This document shows, one piece after another, positions 17,869 to 25,605 of a stretch of 64,000 nt of DNA. The number at the start of each line of letters is the position of its first letter. Positions within the stretch are counted from its first letter, which is position 1. This stretch comes from Obscuribacter phosphatis_A. Its GTDB lineage: Bacteria; Cyanobacteriota; Vampirovibrionia; Obscuribacterales; Obscuribacteraceae. A model generated the notes under the pieces. It worked only from the letters and a program-made list of their open reading frames with translations. It had not been told where the DNA came from and made no database searches. Location of the stretch: contig JAFLCK010000005.1 of the NCBI GenBank assembly GCA_017303615.1, positions 122,334 through 186,333 on the forward strand, in the 5' to 3' direction. The translations under genes were made by a program, and so were the position numbers.

Positions 17869-17902
17869 TTTGTCTATAAACCGATATCGGTTTATAGACA
17901 AA
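17869..17902. terminator. 34-base perfect palindrome between convergent genes
   Basis: Two 17-base arms meet without a spacer at 17885/17886 (arm TTTGTCTATAAACCGAT and its reverse complement). It lies between the WG-repeat gene and the convergent ferredoxin gene, so a bidirectional terminator is the simplest reading. No T-run follows on either strand, so a protein-binding site is also possible. Confidence 0.6.
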
Positions 17903-17972
17903 AGCGAGATCAGCATTTTTAAAAAGTTCAGTCCAAACCGGCGGGGTATACTCTTGGCAACGCTTCTGGTTA

Positions 17973-18299
17973 TCACTTAATTTTCTTCGTCTTATCGAGT
18001 CGACCCGATCCATCGTACAAAAGACGTTGGACAGGCTTGTCTCCGATTAGGTTGTCTGCGACAAGTTGAGGGACATCTTCGCAACTGACATGGGCATACC
18101 AGGTCTGCTCTGGATACACGACCACCATCGGACCATGTCCGCATTGGTCAAAGCATCCGGCTTTATTGACTCTGACCTTGCCCTTCAGACCGTTATCAAG
18201 TACTGCTTGGCGCAGGGCACTGCAAAGCTCTTCACCGCCCTGTTCGGCGCAAGTCTTGCCCATGGTGCAAACAAAAACGTGCTTCTCAAAGACTTTCAT
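17973..18299 (-). CDS. Thioredoxin-like [2Fe-2S] ferredoxin
   Basis: A 108-residue electron carrier of the thioredoxin-fold ferredoxin family (as in NuoE C-termini and cyanobacterial or Clostridium 2Fe-2S shuttles). Four cysteines fit the cluster: C11 and C17 in FVCTMGKTC, and C49 and C53 in AGCFDQCGHGP. The hydrophobic MVVVYPEQTWY strand follows the second pair, as in the family. There is no signal peptide, so it is cytoplasmic. No redox partner gene is adjacent and the partner is unknown. The start ATG at 18299 has no clear Shine-Dalgarno sequence. It is divergent to the rplJ leader. Confidence 0.9.
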   Translation of the reverse strand: MKVFEKHVFVCTMGKTCAEQGGEELCSALRQAVLDNGLKGKVRVNKAGCFDQCGHGPMVVVYPEQTWYAHVSCEDVPQLVADNLIGDKPVQRLLYDGSGRLDKTKKIK

Positions 18300-18534
18300 T
18301 TGATAAAACTCATGATCATTGACGTAACACCTACTTTATATCAGCATTCTAGCGCTTGACGAAACTGAATAATCTGGCGAGAATGAGCCCTCGATATATG
18401 TCAGAGACATTCCTGTCACTGACTATATTGTTAAGACCGCAGATAGCTCGGCATCCGTAAGGATTTAATGGCAACACCGGCTTTAGGTCACAATCATCGA
18501 GCAGTCGTTAGCGAATTCTCGCTTTGTGATCCCC

Positions 18535-18608
18535 GGTCTGGTTCCTTTAAAAAGGAAGACTGGGATTTTTTATGCCCAGCTGGTCTTCTTTCTTAAAGGA
18601 ACCCGACC
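18535..18608 (+). promoter_or_regulatory. Ribosomal protein L10 leader (autoregulatory RNA)
   Basis: A long structured leader ends about 50 bases before rplJ. The outer stem GGTCTGGTTCCTTTAA (18535-18550) pairs with TTAAAGGAACCCGACC (18593-18608) with one mismatch. The inner part pairs GAAGAC with GTCTTC and CTGGG with CCCAG around an ATTTTTTATG loop. The position and the stem-internal loop-stem layout match the known L10 leader, to which L10(L12)4 binds to repress its own synthesis. The upstream 18300-18534 stretch should hold the promoter; a TTGACG (18356-18361) 17 bases from GAGAAT (18379-18384) is the best weak candidate. Confidence 0.82.
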
Positions 18609-18660
18609 AAGGCGTTCTTAAGTACCGTATTCCCGAGATAGCAATCTCTAAGGAGGCCTA

Positions 18661-19185
18661 ATGCCAACTAAAGAACACAAGACCGGAGTAGTATCCGATC
18701 TTGATCAATTCTTTGCTAACGGCAAAGTGGCTATTGTTGCTGATCTCAGCGGCTTTACGGTAGCAGAACTGACTCATTTTCGTCGTTCCCTTGACAAAGC
18801 TAATGCTAAGGTCAAAGTAACGAAAAACACCCTGGTGAAAATCGCCAGTAAGAACACTGAGTTTGAGGCTATCGAAAAGCTAGCTAAAGGACCGACAACC
18901 GTTGTGGTTGGTTATGACGATCCTGCTGCTCCGGCAAAAGCCGTTGTTGAGACTCTCAAAAGTCTCAAGAAAGGCTCAGTCAAGGGCGGCGTACTGGAAG
19001 GAAAATGTCTCTCTAAAGAGGAAGTTAAAGGCTTAGCCGAACTCCCCTCCAAAGAGCAGCTTCTCTCTTCCATCATGGGTGGTCTGGATTCCGGCGCCAG
19101 AGGCATTGCCGGTATCTTCGAGGGTCTGATCAGAGACATTGCCCTTTTGACCGAAGAAGTCGCAAAGAAACAAAACAACGCTTAA
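18661..19185 (+). CDS. rplJ: 50S ribosomal protein L10
   Basis: Stalk base protein that anchors L7/L12 dimers to the 50S subunit. Its 174 residues are usual. The N-terminus has the family pattern FFANGKVAIVADLSGFTVAELTHFRRSLDKANAKVKVTKNT (short motifs VADLSGFTV and KVTKNTL). The C-terminal helix that binds L12 is present (GIFEGLIRDIALLTEEVAKKQ). A strong AGGAGG at 18651-18656 precedes the ATG. rplL follows after 38 bases. rplK and rplA are not directly upstream, so rplJ-rplL here starts its own transcription unit behind the L10 leader. Confidence 0.98.
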   Translation: MPTKEHKTGVVSDLDQFFANGKVAIVADLSGFTVAELTHFRRSLDKANAKVKVTKNTLVKIASKNTEFEAIEKLAKGPTTVVVGYDDPAAPAKAVVETLKSLKKGSVKGGVLEGKCLSKEEVKGLAELPSKEQLLSSIMGGLDSGARGIAGIFEGLIRDIALLTEEVAKKQNNA

Positions 19186-19223
19186 TTGCTTAATTTGAAA
19201 AAGAAAATTGGAGAATAAACTAA

Positions 19224-19607
19224 ATGGCTACTAAAATTTCCGTCGACGAACTTCTCGACGTTATCGGTTCCCTCACCCTTCTTGAAGCCGCTGACCTCAA
19301 GAAAAAAATGGAAGACAAATTCGGCGTAACCGCTGCTGCCCCTATGGCAATGGCTGTTGCTGCTGCTCCCGGCGCTGCTGCTGCTGTTGAAGAGAAGACC
19401 GAATTCGACGTCATCCTCACCAACGTTGGCGACAAGAAGATCGAAGTTCTCAAAGTTGTTCGCGAAGTAACCGGTCTTGGTCTGAAAGAAGCCAAAGACC
19501 TCGTAGACTCTGCTCCTAAACCACTCAAAGAAAAAGTGAAGAAAGAAGAAGCAGAAGAAATGAAGAAGAAACTGGAAGCCACCGGCGCCAAAGTAGAAAT
19601 CAAGTAA
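19224..19607 (+). CDS. rplL: 50S ribosomal protein L7/L12
   Basis: Acidic, multicopy ribosomal stalk protein that recruits translation factors. 127 residues. It shows the N-terminal dimerisation domain (VDELLDVIGSLTLLEAADL), a flexible Ala-rich hinge (about residues 37-55) and the conserved C-terminal domain with EFDVILTNVGDKKIEVLKVVR and GLGLKEAKDLVDSAPKPLKE. It is co-transcribed with rplJ. GGAG (19210-19213) lies upstream of the ATG. Codon use is strongly biased, as expected for a highly expressed gene. Confidence 0.98.
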   Translation: MATKISVDELLDVIGSLTLLEAADLKKKMEDKFGVTAAAPMAMAVAAAPGAAAAVEEKTEFDVILTNVGDKKIEVLKVVREVTGLGLKEAKDLVDSAPKPLKEKVKKEEAEEMKKKLEATGAKVEIK

Positions 19608-19649
19608 GGTGTATGATCTACCCTTGATACCAAGGAGCGATCAAATATC

Positions 19650-21458
19650 ATGCGTTGTCCTGCCTGCGGCACATCCCATCCATCTCACTATGAGCAATGT
19701 GTCTCATGCGGCAAAGATTTCTATGAGGGTGGAGAAGCAATAGAAGACGAGGTTGTTGAAGACAATCGAGTCGACTCGGCTTCTCAATCCAGATTAGAAT
19801 CAGGAAATAGAGTTAATTCAAGAACTAACTTAGATCCAAGAGCTAATCTAGATTCGAGAACTAACCTAGATTCAAATAGAAACAATGAAGCGGCTTTCTC
19901 TCGTGTCCAAGGGCACGATGAGGAAGCCGCTTTCTTAAGAGCGGAACAAGAGAGAGCTGAGCAAAGCCAGTCGGGGCGACGAAAACAGCATCACGATGTG
20001 CGTCGCAACACCGGCGAAACAGCTTGGGAGTTCGATGAACCGCGGAGGAAACGGCGTTCCGAGGGCATGAAACACATGCTCAAAAGCGGCGCGCCCCAAG
20101 CCGCTGGAGTAGTCACTGCTCTAGTGATCTTGACTGTCTCGGCCGGTGCTACTTTCTACTTCTTGACCAAAGCCCCTGAATCGGACCGATTGTTGGTGAA
20201 GGGGCTAAAAGAGCTTGAAAATGGGCAATATGCCTTTGCCGTTTCAACTCTCAGCAAAGCCGCTGAGAATAACAGTATTGGACAGGGCGCAGCTCGAGTG
20301 CAGTTAGCTTTGGCTCGTGCCTATATCGGTGTTGATCAAGTCGAGAAGGCAAATGAAGCAATCGCAAAAGCAAATCAGTTAGGCAGCGGTATTGCAGAAG
20401 ATCCAAGCTTGGCGAGTCAGTTGGCCAATTATTATCGGATGCATGCTCAATATGACCAAGCGGTTGGCTTGCTTAGGCCTTTAGCCCTCAAGAATGTGCC
20501 TGGTAAACGGGCTGAGTTAGCTGATCTGGCTGCCCTTTGGGGCGATGAAGAATTTAGGGCTGGTAAGTTGGAGTCGGCTTTGCGACTCTGGGAAGAAGTA
20601 AAGGATTTGAAAGAAGGCTCTCGTTATACCGAAGCCGACGCGAGACTGGCGACGATCTATCAAAGACTCTCTGAGAAATATGCAGCAGAGAAGAAAGACA
20701 AGGAAGCGCTCAATTATCTCTCTAAGTTGAACGCTATAGCCGATAATCCCCGCAATTATGAGATGGCGGCAGACTTGTATGAGCGTACAGGCCAGTTGGA
20801 ATTGGCTATTGATCAGATGCGCAAAGCTACAAAGCTCTCCACCCGAGATGATGCCGCTCGCAAGAAGCTGGCTTTACTTCTGACAAAACGGGGCAAAGAA
20901 TTGCTCGATAAGGGAGAACAAGAGACCGGCTATGCTTATCTGCAACAAGCCCGATCGATGGATCCTTCCAATTCTGTGCCGTCAGTGACGATGAAACAGG
21001 TCAAGATAGACTTCGCCCAGGGCATGCCCCGCTTGTCCGGACAGGTCTGGAATCCGAATCAAGATCCGATTAATTCGCTTGGTATGAAAGTAGAGATTGT
21101 CAACTTGGACGGTGAAGTGCTCTGGAGCAAAGAAACCAGAGTGGTTGACGAATATGTACCACCTCTAGGTAGCAAGGAAGGTAAGGCTGTCGATATCACC
21201 GGTGGTGTCTCAGTCAAGGCTGATGGCAAATGCGAATTCAAGGTTTACTTCGACGGTAAACTTTATAACAGTTATCCGATAGGCATTAAAGAGAAGAAAA
21301 TAGAGAAGAGCGATGGCGGCGAAAATAGCCAGAGCAGCCAGTCTAGTGGCGCTGCCTCCACCGGCGGTGATACACGCAGTCCAGAGGCTCGTCCACCTGA
21401 GAAAACAGAAGAGCCTAGGCAACCAAGTGAAGAAAAGACCCTGAAAGATCTCGAATAG
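19650..21458 (+). CDS. Zinc-ribbon, single-pass membrane, TPR protein
   Basis: 602 residues of unknown function. The N-terminal zinc ribbon uses Cys3, Cys6, Cys17 and Cys20. It is followed by a low-complexity Asn/Arg/Ser/Asp region (about 38-80) with repeats such as RTNLD/RANLD. A membrane segment lies at about 150-173. The extracytoplasmic part has several TPR-like helical pairs (about 178-450; for example KGLKELENGQYAFAVSTLSKA). Near the end, at about 450-550, is a beta domain resembling FxLYD-type modules (LSGQVWNPN...LGMKVEIVNLDGEVLWSKETRV). The C-terminal 50 residues are disordered. It lies 42 bases after rplL with no strong terminator, so it may be partly read through. It could be a scaffold protein. 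Confidence 0.8.
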   Translation: MRCPACGTSHPSHYEQCVSCGKDFYEGGEAIEDEVVEDNRVDSASQSRLESGNRVNSRTNLDPRANLDSRTNLDSNRNNEAAFSRVQGHDEEAAFLRAEQERAEQSQSGRRKQHHDVRRNTGETAWEFDEPRRKRRSEGMKHMLKSGAPQAAGVVTALVILTVSAGATFYFLTKAPESDRLLVKGLKELENGQYAFAVSTLSKAAENNSIGQGAARVQLALARAYIGVDQVEKANEAIAKANQLGSGIAEDPSLASQLANYYRMHAQYDQAVGLLRPLALKNVPGKRAELADLAALWGDEEFRAGKLESALRLWEEVKDLKEGSRYTEADARLATIYQRLSEKYAAEKKDKEALNYLSKLNAIADNPRNYEMAADLYERTGQLELAIDQMRKATKLSTRDDAARKKLALLLTKRGKELLDKGEQETGYAYLQQARSMDPSNSVPSVTMKQVKIDFAQGMPRLSGQVWNPNQDPINSLGMKVEIVNLDGEVLWSKETRVVDEYVPPLGSKEGKAVDITGGVSVKADGKCEFKVYFDGKLYNSYPIGIKEKKIEKSDGGENSQSSQSSGAASTGGDTRSPEARPPEKTEEPRQPSEEKTLKDLE

Positions 21459-21496
21459 GCTTAGTCTAGAGAGGCTAGCTTATTGCTTGCAGGGCA

Positions 21497-22171
21497 TTAG
21501 CCGTTATAGACGCGGTCGCCGCCTTGGCTCTGGGCGTGATTGGCATACTCCAAGGCTAAGGCGAACAGGTCGTGCTCGTCTCTGGCATGGGTAGGGAAGG
21601 ACACTACGCCGATACTAGCTGTGACGCGCAGATGCCGCAGATCTTTGCTGATATTGTGGGTGGTCAGCCTTTCCCTCATTCTCTCGGCTACAACCATGGC
21701 TTTAGATGAATAAGTTTCAGGGAAAACTACCAACAAATAGGGACCGTCGCCCCGTCCCGGGAAGTCGATATCGCGGATACAGGCTTTGAGAGTCTGGGTC
21801 GCCGATTTGAGCAATTCTTCTTCGATCATAGCGCCGTACTGACGCTTTGAACCTTCGAGATTGTCTAGCTGCACCAGCATGAGCGAAAGCGGACGCTTGT
21901 AGCGCTTGGCTCTTCTTAGCTCATAGTCGAGCTTTTTGAAAAATGCTTTGAAATTGAGAAGCCCAGTCAATGGATCAAGCATTGAAGACTTTTCCAACTC
22001 AGATAGCTCTTCGTCGGAAAGCTGCTTGTTCACCTCGATTTCAGAGGTTTTACGGACCTTATCGGCTTTAAACTTTTCTCTGTCAGTACGAGTTTCATTC
22101 ACCATCTTGGTGAATTTATTTTCTTTGGCTGAAGACCAGCCTTCGTCAATGTCGAATTTCTTGTCGCTCAT
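21497..22171 (-). CDS. Degenerate GGDEF-domain protein with intact inhibitory-site motif
   Basis: 224 residues, cytoplasmic. The first 60 or so are charged and probably flexible, with no sensor domain. The rest is a GGDEF fold: LDPLTGLLNFKAFF (65-78), RAKRYKRPLSLM (87-98) and a C-terminal VTASIGVVSFPT. At the active site the GGDEF residues are DGPYL (142-146), and the metal-binding Asp pair is reduced to QLD (101-103), so cyclase activity is not expected. The RxxD inhibitory site is kept (RDID, 133-136), as in c-di-GMP receptor proteins with dead cyclase domains. It resembles the protein at 45828. Convergent with the TPR gene upstream. Confidence 0.85.
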   Translation of the reverse strand: MSDKKFDIDEGWSSAKENKFTKMVNETRTDREKFKADKVRKTSEIEVNKQLSDEELSELEKSSMLDPLTGLLNFKAFFKKLDYELRRAKRYKRPLSLMLVQLDNLEGSKRQYGAMIEEELLKSATQTLKACIRDIDFPGRGDGPYLLVVFPETYSSKAMVVAERMRERLTTHNISKDLRHLRVTASIGVVSFPTHARDEHDLFALALEYANHAQSQGGDRVYNG

Positions 22172-22221
22172 CTCTAGATCTAAAATAGCTACTTCAAGAA
22201 CTTACCCGAGGCGCTTATTTT

Positions 22222-25104
22222 CTAATCAAGCTCCCCTTTCAAGTTGCCGGCCACCGATAATTTGAGCTTCTTGGGGTCGAAATATTTAGCAATAGCTTTG
22301 TTTACATCGCCCAAGCCCACTTTAGAGAGCCGCTCTGGGAAATTATCAATATTGGCGAGTGGCTGCCCCAATTGTTCATACTCACTCAATTTGCGAGCCA
22401 TAGCCCGAGGACTGCGCAAGCCCACCTGGAAGGTCCCGGCAAGATGGGATTTCTCTTTGTCTAGTTCAGCCTGGGTGATGCCTTTGGCATTAAAGTCTTT
22501 GACAATGCCATCGACAATCTTTAGTGCTTTCTTGACGTTTTCAGGGTTGACCGAAAGCTCTATAGACCACGGGGCAAAGGGATATTCAGGGTCGACTATA
22601 CGGCTGTAGATGCCATAGGTTAGACCATAGCGGTCGCGCACCGGAGCCAGGCGGCAGGCAAAACTGTCATAGCCGAGTACGGCATTGGCCACAAGACTAG
22701 GTAAGTAATCGGGTGCCTTGACGCTTAAATCGACCGGACGGGCAAGCACGATGTCGACATTGGCTTTATCGGGCAACTTGCTTACCAGTGGGGACTTAAT
22801 CTCGTTTTCTTTGTTTAGCACTTGGTCGGTCACCTTGATCTCTTGCCGAGCCGAGCCTTGCCAATGACCAAATTCGCTTTCTAGAAGCTCTTTGATCTTG
22901 CCTTGTTTGCCCTTAAAGTCGCCGACCAAGGTGAGCACAGTGTTGGCAGGAATGTAATTCTTGCTGTAATAGTGGCGCAGATTATCTATTGTCGTTTCGT
23001 TAACCTGCTTGATTTGGTCTTCGTAAGAATCGGCAAAATAAACACTGTCTTTGCGATACATACGAGTTAAAAGCTTGTTCCAAGCCAGCATCGCCGTCTG
23101 ACTCGACTCTTCTTTGAGCTGTGCGGCGTAAATCTTCTGTACTTCTTTCAAGTCGGCTTCGTCTAATTTGGCTTCCATCAAACTAGATGCGACCAGCTTG
23201 AGCATATCTTCCAGATCGTCCGAGGTGACTTCACTATCGAAAGTATGGAAGAAGCTTTCCGAGCTAAAGTCTAGGTTTGCCCCCATATTCTCTAATTTGC
23301 GAGCTAGCTCTTCTTTTGAGAATTTCTTTGTGCCATAACCCAAAATGCGGGCGAGTAGCTCTGGGTAAGCTGCCTGACCGGCACTGGCGAAATAGTCGCC
23401 GGCTCGTATTTTGCCTGAGACAGCCACAGTCTGACAGTGATCTATATTGAGCATAAGCACGGTCAAACCGTTCTTGAGCACTATACGCTCTACTCGCGGG
23501 GCGATTTTACTGCCGGCTTTTGAGGTAATTGAATCTGCCATGGGCGATGCCGAGGCCGTTGTCTTTATACTTGCTTTTGTCTTTTCACTGGCTGCAGTCT
23601 CAGTCGGCTGGCTGCTCTCGTCGGCAATTGCGGGAAGCTCAATCTTTTCAGAGGCTTTTAAGTATTGGTCGCTATATTGGCTCAGACTTTCGCCCTTCGG
23701 CAAGTAATAGCCGACTGTACGATTGTTCTCATTGAAGGTGGCGGTGACTTTATCGGTCTCGGCTTTTTTCACTGCCAGCACCTGATCCGGATAGTTGCAC
23801 CACCACTGCCAACCGGCACAGGCTATGCCTTCGGTTAAAGACTGCGCCAGACCCATAGGATCGCTGAGCGAGAGCTTAAAGCGCTTCACTATAGATTGCT
23901 TGGCCCGGTCTAGTTCGGCTGCCGTGATTCCCTTCTCAGTGAGCCTCTTGAGCTCGGCTTTGATTACCTCTTCCACTTTCACCGGATTTTGACCCGGTTG
24001 CACTGTCGCTTGAATAATAAATAGACCAGGATCAAGCAAGCTTATATTGGAGGTGGAACATTCTGAACATAGGCCGCTTTCAATAAGACTTTTGTACAAA
24101 CGGGTAGACTTGCGCGAACTGTCGCCGAGCACGAATGAAAGAATGTCGAGGGGGGCTGTATCTTTAGATACGGCTTCGGGAGTGTGAAAGGCAATCATCA
24201 CTCGTGGTAGTTCTTTGCCGCGCGAAACGACGAAGCGTCTCTCGCCTTCTTGGGGCGGCTCTTTTGTATAGACCGGCGGAAAATTATTGGGGCTCTTGGA
24301 CAGTTTGCCGAAGTATTGGTTGATAAGCTCTAGAGTTTTGCCCTTTTCAAAATCACCGATAACCATCAATGTCGCGTTATCGGGCCAATAAAAGTCTTGA
24401 TAGAACTTGCGCAGGCGGGTAAGGGGCACGCCTTCTACGTCAGAGCGCCAGCCGATCACCGGATGGTGATAGGGATGCTCTTTAAAGGCTGTGGCAAAAG
24501 TCATATTGGTGAGCAAGTCAGAAGGCTCGTCTTCACCTCTTTCTAATTCATTGCGCACCACGGTCATCTCGGCATCACGATCCGATTTGCGTAAGAGCAG
24601 GTTGCGCATACGATCGGCTTCCAGCTCTAGGGCCAGTGCCAGTGAATCTTTGGGTACCACTTCATAATAGTTGGTGCGGTCGAAATAAGTGGTGGCATTA
24701 TTGATACCACCAACTTTCTTGAGCACATCATCAAGACCATTACCCTTGAGGGGATCATGCTTGCTTGTGCCCTTGAACATGAGATGCTCTAGAAAGTGAG
24801 TCGAGCCGGTATAACCGACTGCCTCGTTTCTGGAACCGACATGGTAAACCATGTTCACCACCGTCACCGGTGCGGTCTTTCTTTCTACCAAAAGCACGGT
24901 AAGTCCATTGGGCAATTTGTATGCCTCGATACCATGCTTGAGATCTCTTTCAATGGCATTGTTGGCAGTGAGGCTCTTTTTCTTGACTGCTTCGGCGCTT
25001 GCGCTCATAGGCTGCAAGAAAGCCAAACTCTGCGAAAGAATCACCCCGAGAGTCAGACAACTCGCCAAAGGTAGTTTTCCTGACCTGGAATATCTTGACT
25101 GCAC
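22222..25104 (-). CDS. Exported M16 family zinc peptidase (tandem two-domain)
   Basis: Pitrilysin/processing-peptidase family. The start is set at a GTG at 25104 because AAGGAGAA lies just upstream, and longer starts would run into the gene at 25130. This gives about 960 residues beginning with a signal peptide (basic residues, SCLTLGVILSQSLAFL, then SASAEA). The first M16 half has the inverted zinc motif HFLEH (103-107) and the downstream zinc-ligand Glu in NELERGE. The second half repeats the fold without the motif, as is normal. It is likely periplasmic or envelope-bound. A Ser/Thr/Ala/Lys linker near residue 510-530 joins the halves. A paralogue without a signal peptide is at 28689. Confidence 0.93.
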   Translation of the reverse strand: MQSRYSRSGKLPLASCLTLGVILSQSLAFLQPMSASAEAVKKKSLTANNAIERDLKHGIEAYKLPNGLTVLLVERKTAPVTVVNMVYHVGSRNEAVGYTGSTHFLEHLMFKGTSKHDPLKGNGLDDVLKKVGGINNATTYFDRTNYYEVVPKDSLALALELEADRMRNLLLRKSDRDAEMTVVRNELERGEDEPSDLLTNMTFATAFKEHPYHHPVIGWRSDVEGVPLTRLRKFYQDFYWPDNATLMVIGDFEKGKTLELINQYFGKLSKSPNNFPPVYTKEPPQEGERRFVVSRGKELPRVMIAFHTPEAVSKDTAPLDILSFVLGDSSRKSTRLYKSLIESGLCSECSTSNISLLDPGLFIIQATVQPGQNPVKVEEVIKAELKRLTEKGITAAELDRAKQSIVKRFKLSLSDPMGLAQSLTEGIACAGWQWWCNYPDQVLAVKKAETDKVTATFNENNRTVGYYLPKGESLSQYSDQYLKASEKIELPAIADESSQPTETAASEKTKASIKTTASASPMADSITSKAGSKIAPRVERIVLKNGLTVLMLNIDHCQTVAVSGKIRAGDYFASAGQAAYPELLARILGYGTKKFSKEELARKLENMGANLDFSSESFFHTFDSEVTSDDLEDMLKLVASSLMEAKLDEADLKEVQKIYAAQLKEESSQTAMLAWNKLLTRMYRKDSVYFADSYEDQIKQVNETTIDNLRHYYSKNYIPANTVLTLVGDFKGKQGKIKELLESEFGHWQGSARQEIKVTDQVLNKENEIKSPLVSKLPDKANVDIVLARPVDLSVKAPDYLPSLVANAVLGYDSFACRLAPVRDRYGLTYGIYSRIVDPEYPFAPWSIELSVNPENVKKALKIVDGIVKDFNAKGITQAELDKEKSHLAGTFQVGLRSPRAMARKLSEYEQLGQPLANIDNFPERLSKVGLGDVNKAIAKYFDPKKLKLSVAGNLKGELD

Positions 25105-25129
25105 GGGGTTCTCCTTTCTTTGCTTGGAT

Positions 25130-25525
25130 TTATTGAGCGTCGCCTGCGGGGGCTGCATCTTTGGCTTTATCGCCGGCTTTATCGGCAGCTTTATCGGCAG
25201 TCTTGTCAGCAGAAGCTTTGGCTTTATCGCCAGATTTGCCATGGCCGGTAAGCTTCTCTACGCCTTTTTTGGCACCTTCACCGACTTTCTCGATACCTTT
25301 ACCAGTGCCTTTGACAACTGCTTCGGTACCTTTGACAATTCCCACTGCGCCTTTCTTCACACCAGTGCCAATACCGACACCGACTTTTTTGATATCGCTT
25401 TCGATTGTTTTCAAGGCCGATTTTTTCTCAGGAGCAGCCTTAGGGGCAGCCGCGTCTTCAGCCTGAGCGGCAACGCTGACCAAGGTGAGAGAAGCAGCAA
25501 GCAAGGCTATTTGCAGGGTTTTCAT
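25130..25525 (-). CDS. Small exported Lys/Ala/Asp-rich repeat protein
   Basis: The start is placed at the ATG at 25525 (MKTLQIALLAASLTLV) because GAGG lies 8 bases upstream and it opens a clean signal peptide ending VAAQA. The mature 110 or so residues are highly basic and Ala/Gly-rich, with KKGVEKL/KKGAVGIVKG-type amphipathic units and a tail of ADKxADKAxDKA repeats encoded by short DNA repeats. It resembles late-embryogenesis- or histone-H1-like low-complexity proteins, but I cannot assign a function. The M16 gene starts 25 bases downstream, so the two probably share a transcript. Confidence 0.72.
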   Translation of the reverse strand: MKTLQIALLAASLTLVSVAAQAEDAAAPKAAPEKKSALKTIESDIKKVGVGIGTGVKKGAVGIVKGTEAVVKGTGKGIEKVGEGAKKGVEKLTGHGKSGDKAKASADKTADKAADKAGDKAKDAAPAGDAQ

Positions 25526-25605
25526 TGAACTATCCTCTTTGGAACCACCGAACATAACTCAAATAATAGACTCAAAGTCGGTAGAATAGTTTCGGTCTCA
25601 CCCTC

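Noticed and set aside
24851..25528. Long plus-strand frame of 225 codons with Phe-rich hydrophobic repeats
   Set aside because: Antisense to the Lys/Ala repeat gene and the M16 start; the hydrophobicity is the reverse complement of Lys-rich codons.
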